NCBI RefSeq assembly: GCF_000020645.1
Contig: NC_011060.1
Location: 2,680,501 to 2,744,500, forward strand
Source: Pelodictyon phaeoclathratiforme BU-1
Lineage (GTDB): Bacteria; Bacteroidota; Chlorobiia; Chlorobiales; Chlorobiaceae
DNA length: 64,000 nucleotides
Direction: 5' to 3'
The notes below the pieces were generated by a model, which saw only the letters and a list, made by a program, of their open reading frames with translations, was not told where the DNA came from and did no database searches. Positions 1 to 9,300 of this stretch are shown piece by piece (the stretch's first letter is position 1; every line of letters starts with the position of its first letter). The position numbers and the translations under genes are program-made.

Positions 1-633
1 GTGATAACAGATGGCGCTCCCCTCCTGAAAGGCGCATGAGGCGTCTTCGTAGAGATGCATCATAAATTTGCTTGCAAAAATTGCACGTCCCTTGATGCTC
101 ATGACGGTGTTGCTGCTTTTTTTCTTTAAACCGCCAGGGAGCATTCGGTTGATGATTCGAGTGATAACTTTTTTTTTAAAGACCTCTCTGGAAAAGTACT
201 TGCCTATGAATTCGGGATTAAGAAACAGCAGCATCCAGTTGTCGGTCAGCAGGTAGAGTTTCGGAAGTGCGCTCTGTTGAATCAGATCAAGAAAACCATG
301 ATTGAAAAAATAGAGGTTCCAGACAAAGAGCAAATCGGGTTCTGCCTCCTCAACAAGCTTGCAAAACTGCTCTTCATTATGTCGTTCCCATTGGCCCCGT
401 TCTTCGAGTGATGCTTCGAAAGGCTTATAGATTGCCCCTTCAGTTGCAAAGAGTTTCAGCGTCCTGATGACCCGTTGTCCCCTGATTTCCTCATGACCTC
501 CTCCATAACTGCTGGTCAGAACGGTAATGTCGTGCCCGCGAGCGTGCAGCGCCGATGCCATGTCAAAGCAGAGGCGTTCATATCCTCCAATCACGTTGGG
601 CGGGTAGAGATTGCTGATGAAGAGAATTTTCAT
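1..633 (-). CDS. Glycosyltransferase family 4, N-terminal part (runs off left edge)
   Basis: The minus strand is open from an ATG at 633 to base 1, giving 211 residues with no stop, so the C-terminal half lies outside the window. The start reads MKILFISNLYPPNVIGGYER, the usual first beta strand and glycine-rich acceptor loop of GT-B (GT4) glycosyltransferases. It is followed by a helix and a strand ending in HDITVLTSSYGGG. A later segment (LLFVWNLYFFNHGF) fits the acceptor domain. The donor-binding domain is not visible, so the sugar is unknown. It is divergent from the methyltransferase/glycosyltransferase fusion at 923, separated by 289 bases in which I see no gene or clear regulatory structure. 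It probably belongs to the same surface-glycan locus. Confidence 0.8.
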   Translation of the reverse strand, partial: MKILFISNLYPPNVIGGYERLCFDMASALHARGHDITVLTSSYGGGHEEIRGQRVIRTLKLFATEGAIYKPFEASLEERGQWERHNEEQFCKLVEEAEPDLLFVWNLYFFNHGFLDLIQQSALPKLYLLTDNWMLLFLNPEFIGKYFSREVFKKKVITRIINRMLPGGLKKKSSNTVMSIKGRAIFASKFMMHLYEDASCAFQEGSAICYH

Positions 634-922
634 TGGCACAGAGAGGGACAGAGAGATGATTTCACCCGTGAGTTTGTTACCGGTGAATATATAAAATGAG
701 AGCTTTCAGAACAATGGAATTGCATCTGATACTCTTCCCGTTTTGCGGCAGAAAATTTTTCGGTTCATTGTTCTCTCTTTAATGTTTTGGTTTGTATTTT
801 CTGCAACTGCATCTGTTGCTGAAAGAGGGAAATAACCGGAGTCGGGATAAGGTTCGGTGACTGGCCGTTTACGGCGCTGGCGGATGTGATCGTCATATTA
901 TTTTAAAGCGTTAGCCAACATC

Positions 923-3793
923 ATGGAAGAGATTCTTTCACAAGCTTCACTGCTGCAACCACACCATCTCCAACTGCCGCTGAGCTGGGCCGGGCACATC
1001 CCTTTGGCCTTCTGGCTGATTGATGTAACAAGGCCTGCTCTTTTTGTTGAACTCGGCACGCATACGGCCAACTCCTATTTTGCTTTTTGCCAGAGTGTGC
1101 AACAGCACCATCTCTCTACGCGATGCTACGCCGTTGATACCTGGAGAGGCGATGAACATGCGGGCTTTTACTGCGATGAGGTGCATCAGATGGTGGAGGC
1201 TTATAACCAGACACACTACCACGCCTTTTCGTCGCTGATGAGAATGACTTTTGATGAGGCGCTCCCCTTTTTCAATGATGGATCAATCGACCTGCTTCAT
1301 ATTGATGGTCTGCACTCCTATGAGGCTGTCCGTCACGATTTTGATTGCTGGCTGCCGAAAATGTCGGAGAGGGGGGTGGTGCTGTTTCATGATATCAATG
1401 TCAGGGAGAGGGGATTCGGGGTCTGGAAGCTTTGGGATGAGCTTTCGGCTCTTTATCCGAATTTCTCTTTTGAGCATTCGCATGGTCTCGGGCTCCTCTT
1501 TACCGGAACAAGAGAGTCTGAGAGGATGCGCAGGGTGCTCGAGGAGTGGGCGTCGGATGAGAGGGGCGTTCTGGTCAGGAATTTTTTTGCTACGACAGGT
1601 GAGCGCATTGTGCTGGGTTATCGTACCTCTGAGCTGACAGAGAAGCTGAAGCAACTTAGCCGTGACCATGAACAGCTTACTCGTGACCTTGAGGAGCGGG
1701 AGAAGCAGATCACAACTCTGGACAGCAATCTGCATCTGCTGGAAGCCCAATTTACGACTTTGAAAAACGATTATAACCGGGTCATCCGCTCAAGCGCATG
1801 GAAAATGACTAAACCCGTTCGAAAACTATCGAAATCGTTTAAAAAGCGATCACGAAAAGTGCGAAATGTGCTTTTTACATTCCTTGCCAAGCACTCTCTT
1901 ACAGCGGGTTACCTCTCGAAGCTTGACCCCCTTTTTCATCTGCGGCGGTTATGCCAAACATTGTACAAAGATGTGACTGCCCGGAAAATTGTCGTTATTG
2001 ATGCTTTAACCCCCACACCAGACCAGGATTCCGGATCGATCGATACGTTCCTCTCCATGCAGGCGCTGGTCGAACTTGGCTATGATGTCACCTTTATACC
2101 CGCAAACCTTCTCTACCGGGAGAGGTACACTGATGATCTGGCATCGCTCGGCGTTCATTGCCTCGACAATCGCAATATCAGTTCCATTACCGATTTTTTT
2201 GTCGTTGCCGGACAATATTTTGAGCTGGTGATGCTTTACAGGGTGAACGTTGCTGATGCTCACCTTCCCGCTGTACGTAAACATGCTCCACAGGCCAAAG
2301 TCATTTTTAATACGGTTGACCTGCATTTTTTGCGTGAAGAGCGGAGTGCCGAGCTGGAAAATTCCAGCCAGCTCAGGAAGAGGGCAAAAAAAACAAAGGC
2401 GCAGGAGTTCGCGCTGATGCGCGCTGCCGACGCAACCATTGTTCTGAGTTCTGCAGAACTTGAACTTGTCCTGAAAACGGATCCTTCTGTGAAGGCTTAT
2501 CTCCTTCCCTTTTTTCGTGATCAGCCGGGCCGCACTCTTCCTTTTGCAGAACGGCGCAATATTGTCTTTATCGGCAGCTTTGAACACCGGCCAAACGTCG
2601 ATGCTATAACTTATTTTATCAGTGCAGTATGGCCTCTTGTACGCCGAAATATTGCTGATGCTGACCTGCTGATCCTTGGCAGCAATCCCTCTGAGGAGGT
2701 TTATGCGGCGGCGCAGGGTGACCCCCGGATAACGGTCGTTGGCTTTGTACCTGATTTGGGTGATTATTTTCATTCCTGTCGTCTCTCTGTTGCACCGCTC
2801 AGGACAGGAGCCGGCATTAAAGGGAAAATTGTCACAAGCGCCAGTTTCGGCGTGCCTTGTGTAGCAACCTCCCTCGCTGTAGAAGGAATGGGGCTGACTG
2901 CGGGCAGAGAAATTCTCGTTGCCGATGGAGATGAGTCTTTTGCTGACGCAGTCGTCAGGCTTTATACTGATGCGTCGTTATGGCAGGAAATCAGTGATCA
3001 TGCTCTTGTTTTTATGGAGCAACAATTTTCCTGCGCTGCAGGAAAAGAGAGACTGAAGGCGTTTCTCGCTTCCCTGCTTTCCGTGAAGGAGGTGCAACAA
3101 GCCTCTGAAGCGCTCTCCCCACACTCTGTTGCATTTGCGTCAAACGATGCATCGTGTAACGCTCTCTCTCTTCCTTCCCCGGTAGCAAACGATTCTGACA
3201 AAAGAATGAGGATTGTTGTGGAGGTACCCTCTTTTGAGAGGGGCTCTCTTGAAAACCCGCTGCTCGATATGGTGCTTGCTTTTGATAAAGCGCTCTTCGA
3301 GTGTGCAATTCTTACACCAGGAACAATGGGTGACTTCAGCGCAAAAGCAGAATCAGCAGGAATTACGGTTGTACAACTCCCGAAAATCAAGAGCGCTTTT
3401 GCCTATAACCGTTTTTTGAAAAAATATTGTCCGCAGTTGTCGATATCGCAAGGTTCGTATCTGGGGTATCCGTTTTTTGAGGCCTTGTCGATACCAAATA
3501 TCACGCTTCTTGATGATGCCTTCGTGAGTGACTGGCAGCGGAATGATTTTCCCGGATTCAAGCCCTGTGTTGATACCTATGTTGCTGCTTCACGAAAAAA
3601 GGCTGACTCTGCAGAAAAGATCCTTGGCATTCCTGGCGAAAAAGTTGTTGTAGTTCCCAATGGGGTAACTGTTTGCGAAAATGAGGGGAGCGAGAGTCAG
3701 AACGCAGACCACCACGATTCATTTAAGGATGTTGTAGCGCAATACGAGAAGTTGATGATCAATGTGATTCACAATAATCATGTCCCGATATGA
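923..3793 (+). CDS. Methyltransferase - coiled coil - GT4 glycosyltransferase fusion
   Basis: This 956-residue protein has several modules. Residues 1-230 are a class I SAM methyltransferase of the Methyltransf_24 type: a FVELGTH glycine-motif region (41-47), AVDTW (70-74), HIDGLHSYEAV (126-136) and LFHDI (154-158). Residues about 237-288 form a heptad-rich coiled coil, followed by SSAWKMTKPVR (290-300), a segment common in multi-domain glycan enzymes. Residues about 354-720 are a GT4 domain with FIGSFEHRPNVDAI (549-562), a donor-site APLRTGAGIKGKI (624-636) and FGVPCVAT (642-649). Residues 761-956 look like the acceptor half only of another GT-B enzyme, ending just after VVVVPNGV. The stop overlaps the next GT2 gene in an ATGA, indicating translational coupling. 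The likely role is assembly and methylation of a surface polysaccharide; substrates are unknown. Confidence 0.85.
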   Translation: MEEILSQASLLQPHHLQLPLSWAGHIPLAFWLIDVTRPALFVELGTHTANSYFAFCQSVQQHHLSTRCYAVDTWRGDEHAGFYCDEVHQMVEAYNQTHYHAFSSLMRMTFDEALPFFNDGSIDLLHIDGLHSYEAVRHDFDCWLPKMSERGVVLFHDINVRERGFGVWKLWDELSALYPNFSFEHSHGLGLLFTGTRESERMRRVLEEWASDERGVLVRNFFATTGERIVLGYRTSELTEKLKQLSRDHEQLTRDLEEREKQITTLDSNLHLLEAQFTTLKNDYNRVIRSSAWKMTKPVRKLSKSFKKRSRKVRNVLFTFLAKHSLTAGYLSKLDPLFHLRRLCQTLYKDVTARKIVVIDALTPTPDQDSGSIDTFLSMQALVELGYDVTFIPANLLYRERYTDDLASLGVHCLDNRNISSITDFFVVAGQYFELVMLYRVNVADAHLPAVRKHAPQAKVIFNTVDLHFLREERSAELENSSQLRKRAKKTKAQEFALMRAADATIVLSSAELELVLKTDPSVKAYLLPFFRDQPGRTLPFAERRNIVFIGSFEHRPNVDAITYFISAVWPLVRRNIADADLLILGSNPSEEVYAAAQGDPRITVVGFVPDLGDYFHSCRLSVAPLRTGAGIKGKIVTSASFGVPCVATSLAVEGMGLTAGREILVADGDESFADAVVRLYTDASLWQEISDHALVFMEQQFSCAAGKERLKAFLASLLSVKEVQQASEALSPHSVAFASNDASCNALSLPSPVANDSDKRMRIVVEVPSFERGSLENPLLDMVLAFDKALFECAILTPGTMGDFSAKAESAGITVVQLPKIKSAFAYNRFLKKYCPQLSISQGSYLGYPFFEALSIPNITLLDDAFVSDWQRNDFPGFKPCVDTYVAASRKKADSAEKILGIPGEKVVVVPNGVTVCENEGSESQNADHHDSFKDVVAQYEKLMINVIHNNHVPI

Positions 3794-4725
3794 CGCACAT
3801 GGATAACCCGTCAATCAGTGTTGTGCTGCCGTTGTACAACCATGCTCACTACATTGCTTCAACGTTGCAAAGTGTTTTGGAGCAAACTTCTCCTGTTGAT
3901 GAAATCATTCTGATTGATGACGGTTCAACCGATAACGGCTTCAGCATAGCATATAAAATGCTGAGAGATGAGCCAAGGGCAACACTGTTGCAGCAAGAAA
4001 ACTGCGGCGCTGAGAAGACGTTGAACAGGGCAATAGGGCTGTCGCAAAGTGAATTTATTGCGGTGCTTAATACCGATGATCTTTTTTTGCCAACCAAAAT
4101 AGAGCGCTGCCGGAACATTATCTGCAATCATCCGGAAGTTGATTTTGTCTGCGGCGGAATCGGCATCATTGACGAAAAGGGTGGGCGGCTCTCTGACGGT
4201 GAAACCGTTGAATGGCTGCAAAGGGCATCAGCATTCCAGAAAAAGTGCAGGACTCTTGATCTGGCTTTTTTGAATGAAAATTCGGTGACATCGACGTCGA
4301 ATATGTTTTTTTCGCGTGAACTGTGGAGAAAGTGCCAGGGATTTCAGCCGTTGCGCTATTGCCATGATCTGGATTTTCTTTTGACTGCACTCTGCCATCA
4401 CTGCGTCATGATCGACATGGAGCAGACGCATATCCTTTACAGGGTACACCGAAAGAACACCATCAAGGAGGATCTCCTGAAGGTACGCCTTGAAGTGGCT
4501 GCTGTGATGGCCAATACCATGAAAACAAACAGTGCCCGATTACTTGATGCTGAGCGCCTCTCTTCCGACCTCCCGCTGATTTCAGAAATACTGAGGTCAA
4601 AAAACAATGCTGCACTGCTCGCGACGCTCCAACTGCTGCGCAACAACTGTTCTGACCGTCACGATTTTTATACGCTGCTCAAGAATCCAAAAACCTCGGA
4701 GTGTCTGATACAACAGTTTATGTAG
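3790..4725 (+). CDS. Glycosyltransferase family 2
   Basis: A 311-residue GT-A enzyme. The N-terminus ISVVLPLYNHAHYIASTL and EIILIDDGSTDNG is the nucleotide-sugar binding start of the GT2 family. AVLNTDDLFLP holds the metal-binding acidic pair (the DXD position). SNMFFSRELWRKCQGF and YCHDLDFLL resemble the acceptor-side catalytic region of GT2 enzymes. The start ATG overlaps the stop of the upstream fusion by four bases, so both are probably made together. It lacks transmembrane segments and should act at the cytoplasmic face on a glycan precursor. The transferred sugar cannot be told from sequence. Confidence 0.88.
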   Translation: MTHMDNPSISVVLPLYNHAHYIASTLQSVLEQTSPVDEIILIDDGSTDNGFSIAYKMLRDEPRATLLQQENCGAEKTLNRAIGLSQSEFIAVLNTDDLFLPTKIERCRNIICNHPEVDFVCGGIGIIDEKGGRLSDGETVEWLQRASAFQKKCRTLDLAFLNENSVTSTSNMFFSRELWRKCQGFQPLRYCHDLDFLLTALCHHCVMIDMEQTHILYRVHRKNTIKEDLLKVRLEVAAVMANTMKTNSARLLDAERLSSDLPLISEILRSKNNAALLATLQLLRNNCSDRHDFYTLLKNPKTSECLIQQFM

Positions 4726-4829
4726 ACGTATGGAACCATCCGGAAACGGACGCATTCCTGCAAATCAGAGCGGATGATGGTATCCGTAATATTTCAGAAT
4801 AGAGCGTTGCGTTCATCAAAAGATTTCGT

Positions 4830-5735
4830 TTACAACTCCATCCTTTTCCACCGGTTGTGCAGCCAGAACCACTCTTCAGGGTATTGATAGATAGAGCGCT
4901 CAAGTACTTTGGTGTATCGGCGGGCAAGTTCTTCGGCGTCCTCTTTGCTGGTACCGAGATCGCTGTATCCAATCTCTTCATAATCGACCTTATAGCGGCC
5001 ATCTCCCGTTCTGCGGCACATGGCAGCAAAAAGCGGTACCCCTGCTTTAAGGGCAAGCCAGGCGGGCCCGAGAAAAACGGAGGTTCGACGTCCAAGGAAC
5101 CCGGTAATAAAGGAGCCCCCGGGTGCAGACTGGTCGCCAAGCATGACAAGAATCTCTCCCCGGCGGAGCGTTCTCAGCCCCTCGCGAAGAGCCTGCCCGT
5201 TGTAGATGACCCGGTTGCCTTGCATGGTTCGCCAGGCGTTGATCTGGCTGTCAATCCGGGAGTTTTTCAACGGTTTTACTACGATGGTCAGAGGAGCAAC
5301 CAGCAGGCCGGAACAGAGACCGAGCAGCTCCCAGTTGCCAAAGTGGGCTGAAACGAGTACTCCTCCTTTTTTATTGCCAGTGGTTTTTGCAAGAAAATCA
5401 GCAGCATCAACGTTGAGGAGATGGCGTGCATCGTCCGCTGTTTTGATCATGGGAAGACGAAGCATTTCAATAATATTTTCAGCCTGGTTGCGATAAACCC
5501 TGGAGGCAATGGCTTTGATTTCCGCGCTGCTTTTTTCGGGAAAGGTGAGCGCAAGATTCCCGGTCACAAGGGAGCGCCTTGTTTGAAGGATGTAAAAAAC
5601 AAAATCACCGAGGAGATGGGCTATGGCGGTTGAGCGTTTGCGACTGATGTTTCTGACAAGCGCTCCAAGCATCATGATGAGCCAATAGAGGGCTTTCTGT
5701 GAAAATTCCCCGTTGTTTCTCCCTCTTCGCTGCAT
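4830..5735 (-). CDS. Lipid A lauroyl-type acyltransferase (LpxL/HtrB family)
   Basis: A 301-residue member of the lysophospholipid/lipid A acyltransferase family, the usual length for LpxL-like proteins. It has the catalytic HX4D/E motif as HFGNWE within VSAHFGNWELLG, then GDQSAPGGSF and a FLGPAWLALKAGVPLFA segment typical of this family. A hydrophobic N-terminal stretch suggests an inner-membrane anchor. The role would be late acylation of lipid A on the cytoplasmic face. It is divergent from rfaE2, with starts 120 bases apart if the later rfaE2 start is used. Pairing with rfaE2 and tamB points to an outer-membrane biogenesis neighbourhood. Acyl-chain specificity is not predictable. Confidence 0.88.
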   Translation of the reverse strand: MQRRGRNNGEFSQKALYWLIMMLGALVRNISRKRSTAIAHLLGDFVFYILQTRRSLVTGNLALTFPEKSSAEIKAIASRVYRNQAENIIEMLRLPMIKTADDARHLLNVDAADFLAKTTGNKKGGVLVSAHFGNWELLGLCSGLLVAPLTIVVKPLKNSRIDSQINAWRTMQGNRVIYNGQALREGLRTLRRGEILVMLGDQSAPGGSFITGFLGRRTSVFLGPAWLALKAGVPLFAAMCRRTGDGRYKVDYEEIGYSDLGTSKEDAEELARRYTKVLERSIYQYPEEWFWLHNRWKRMEL

Positions 5736-5855
5736 AACAATGATCTCTGTTTTACCATGCGGACAATCGAAGAGTATACGCTAAATTGGAAAAAAATATC
5801 AGATATTTATCTTTTACAGCACTTGCCGTTCACGGCTGCAGATAACGTGACCATC

Positions 5856-6368
5856 ATGACAGGATCCAGCAAGGTAATGAGCCCATGTGAGGCGCTTGAA
5901 AGAGTGCGGGCATGGCAGGCCTCGGGAAAAAAGGTTGTTTTTTCCAATGGCTGTTTTGATCTCCTTCATGCCGGGCATGTCGAGTATCTGACGGCGGCAA
6001 GGAAACTTGGCGATGTGCTGGTCATTGGCCTCAACAGCGACGCTTCGGTTCGTCGGCTCAAGGGGCCGAGTCGCCCGGTCTGCTGCGAAACCGACCGCGC
6101 TACGGTGCTCTCGGCCCTGGAGGTTGTTGATCTGCTCACCCTCTTTGATGAGGATACGCCTGAAGAGCTGATTGGCACGCTGCTGCCTGATATTCTGGTC
6201 AAGGGAGCCGACTGGGCCGTCGAGCGTATTGCTGGAGCGCGGGCGGTGCTTGAACATGGCGGGGCGGTGTTGACGCTTCCCTTGCTCGAAGGACGATCAA
6301 CAAGCGGGATAATCGAAAAAATCATCCAGCTCTCCTCTCAATCGGCGCACTGCAGTGGAACAATTTAA
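5856..6368 (+). CDS. rfaE2: D-glycero-beta-D-manno-heptose 1-phosphate adenylyltransferase (RfaE2-like)
   Basis: A cytidylyltransferase-fold protein with VVFSNGCFDLLHAGHVEYL (the HxGH nucleotidyl-transfer motif as HAGH), VLVIGLNSDASVRRLKGPSR and a C-terminal EGRSTSGIIEKI. These are the diagnostic segments of the stand-alone adenylyltransferase half of HldE. It would activate heptose 1-phosphate to ADP-heptose for LPS core. The frame is open back to 5757, but I chose the ATG at 5856. That places the family's conserved start correctly and leaves 120 bases for divergent promoters with the acyltransferase gene; an ATG at 5877 is also possible. Its end overlaps the GTG start of tamB by 14 bases. 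No kinase half (HldE1) is visible in this window. Confidence 0.85.
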   Translation: MTGSSKVMSPCEALERVRAWQASGKKVVFSNGCFDLLHAGHVEYLTAARKLGDVLVIGLNSDASVRRLKGPSRPVCCETDRATVLSALEVVDLLTLFDEDTPEELIGTLLPDILVKGADWAVERIAGARAVLEHGGAVLTLPLLEGRSTSGIIEKIIQLSSQSAHCSGTI

Positions 6369-9300
6369 ACACTATAGCCTCAGAGTGCTGACAGCGTTTT
6401 CGGCACTTCTGCTTCTGCTGACGCTCACTTCGCTTATTGTGCTGAACAGCGGCATGGTTGACCGGTTTGCCAGGGAGCGGGTTATCGCTCTTTTTAATGA
6501 AAAATTTTATGGGCGCCTTGAGTTGCAGGAGCTGCACCTGAAGTTTCCAAACCATGTTACCCTTGTCAATCCGCGCGTTTATGGCCCGGGGGAGAGGCTG
6601 GCAGCTCTGGAAGCAAGGAGGATTTCACTCAAATTCAACATTCTTTCGCTCCTTCAGCCTGAAATCAGAAAAATATCTGTCCGTCGCCTGACGGCTGATT
6701 CCCTGAATGCACGGGTTGTTGAGGGAAAGAACGGGAAACTCAATCTTGAACTTGCGTTCAAATCCCGTGACCCTGATTCGACAAAGGGGCCACTCGATCG
6801 CATTTTCTGCAAAAACCTGCGCATCACCAACGGAAACCTCTCCTGGTACGGAGCGCAGGGCCGTTCAGGGAGTTTGCCGCTTGAGGTGAAGAGTATAACG
6901 GCTGAGCTCTCTTCCTTTACGGTCAAGAAAAAATTTCTGAACGGAACAATTGAAAAACTGCAGCTCGATATCCCCCGGCAGCATCTTTTTCTCCGACAGG
7001 CTTCAGGTAAATTTCTCTTTTCTGAAACCCGTTCGGAGCTGCTTGGCTTGAAGGTTGCTGCTAACAGAAGCCATGCGAAGCTCTCGGCCACGATTGATCA
7101 TTTCAACATTTTTTCACCGCAAAGGAAAAAAGAGCTTGCCCTTGCCTCTTCGTTTCTCAATGTTGAGGAGCTTGCCTTGCAAAGCGATGACCTGAAGCTC
7201 TTCTACCCGCCTCTTGTTCTGCCTTCCGGGCTCTATACCTTCAAGGGAAATGCGCGGGGAAAAAAGGAGCATGTTGAGCTCCTCGATGCGCTTCTGACGC
7301 TCGACAAAAGCCGCCTGGCCGTCAAGGGTGAGTTGCTGAACCTCTACAACAGGAGCGCCTTTGCTTATGCGCTGCAATGCGACAGCTCAAAAATTGCGGC
7401 GCCTCTTGTTGAGTCGTTCCTGAAAGAGGCGCCCCTGAAGGAGATTGCCCACAAAATCGGCGACATTACCTTTCTTGGCAATGCAAAGGGTACCCTGCAA
7501 GCGGTCAAGGGGGAGATGACCACTCTCTCCCGGCTCGGAGAGCTCTCGCTGAGTGGCGAGGCCTCAGGGGTGGCGCCGGATGCTTTCACCACCAAAGGCA
7601 CCTTTGCGTTGAAAGGGTGCAAGCCGCACCTCTTCCTGCAACCGGAGAGCGGAAAAAGCCTGCTGAACACCTCGGGCAGTTTTGAGGCTCAAGGAAGCAG
7701 CCGGGAGATCAGCCAGTTGGCGCTTGATATGCAACTGACGGACTCTTTCTGGCTGAATCAGCCCATTAAAGAGGGCTCCATCGTGGCAAAGTATGAGCGC
7801 CGGTTGCTCAATAGCTCTCTCTTTTTGCGTAATAATCTGACCACGCTCAATCTTGAGGGTGAGATCAACTGGAAGGAGGGGGTGCCGCACTACCAGGCTT
7901 CCGGTAAAAGCACAGCGCTTGATCTGTCGAAACTCTTTGCTCAAAAGGTGGTTACAACCGACCTGAACAGCCATTTTGCGGTGCAGGGGTCAGGATTTGA
8001 TCCTGAGATGCTCAATATTGCAACCACGTTGCAGTTTTCACCCTCTTCCATTAACACGCTCCAACTGAAAGATCGTTCGAAAGTCTCTGTTGCCATTGTT
8101 CAGAATGCCACCTCTTCGCAAACGAGCATCAGAAGCGATTTTCTTGATCTGCTTGCTGAGGGGGATTATAGCTTTAAAGAGCTGATGGCTTTTGGTGATG
8201 TTGCCATGTCAGCCCTCAGACGGGAGATAGCGACACAAAATATCTGGCAGGCAGCTCCTCCTCTGCCTGTTACCGGAATAGAGAGGCTCCGGAAGGCTTT
8301 CACGGTCAAATACAGCGTCACGGCAAAGGATATCTCACCATTGGTGCTGCTCTTTCCTGTTCAGGGGCTTACCTTGCAGGGAAGCGCTGAGGGAATTGCT
8401 TCATACCGTAATGGCCAGTGTTCAATCGGCAGCACAATAAACCTCCGCAGGTTGCTCTCCCATGAGGATATGGCGGTTGAAAATCTCTCCATGAAGGCCG
8501 ATCTGGTTTGCCAGGGCAACGGGGTTCCGAAAGCCTCTGTAACCGGCAGGGCTTCCTCTATCACCATCGCCGGTAAAAAAGCTGGTGAAACGACCTTTTC
8601 CGGCCTCTACACGCCATCGTCTCTTGCAGGTACCATTGAGCTTGCCATACCCGATCCTCTGCAAAGACTCTCAACAACATTTACCGTAACAAGAGGAAAC
8701 CTCAACTATGACCTCCTCTTTTCGCGCCTCTCCCTGAAAGATCATACCGGTATCTGGCAGGCGGAGGAGAACTCACATCTCCTGATCGGAAAAAACGCTG
8801 CCCGCTTCAACCGTTTCACCATCGCCAAAGGTCAGCAGCGGGCCGTATTGGATGGCGAACTGAGCAACGTCCAGCCGGGCAGTTTTCAGTGCACGTTGTC
8901 TCATATGGAACTGAATGAACTGCAGCGATTTGCCCTTGATCCCTCTCTCGACAAACTTTCCGGAACCATCAATGGCTCTCTGCTGGTCAGTGGAAGCCCT
9001 GAGGCAAAAACAAGCAAGCTTACCCTGAACGGGCAGAATATCCGTTATGAAGAGATCATGATCGGTACCCTGCAGGCAACAATCATCCATAGCGGAAAGC
9101 AGCTTCGTTTCGACTTGCAAAGCCACATCCCGAAAGGTGACAGCAGCAGCGGAGAGGTAAAACCCTCCATGAACACTCTTGAAGGCAGCGGAACCATTCC
9201 TCTTGCCATCGGCTACTATCCCCTCTCTTTTCGTCTGACGGAACAGGCGCCCATCAGTGCATCGTTTCGTTCTGACAATCTTTCGGCACAGTTTCTTGAG

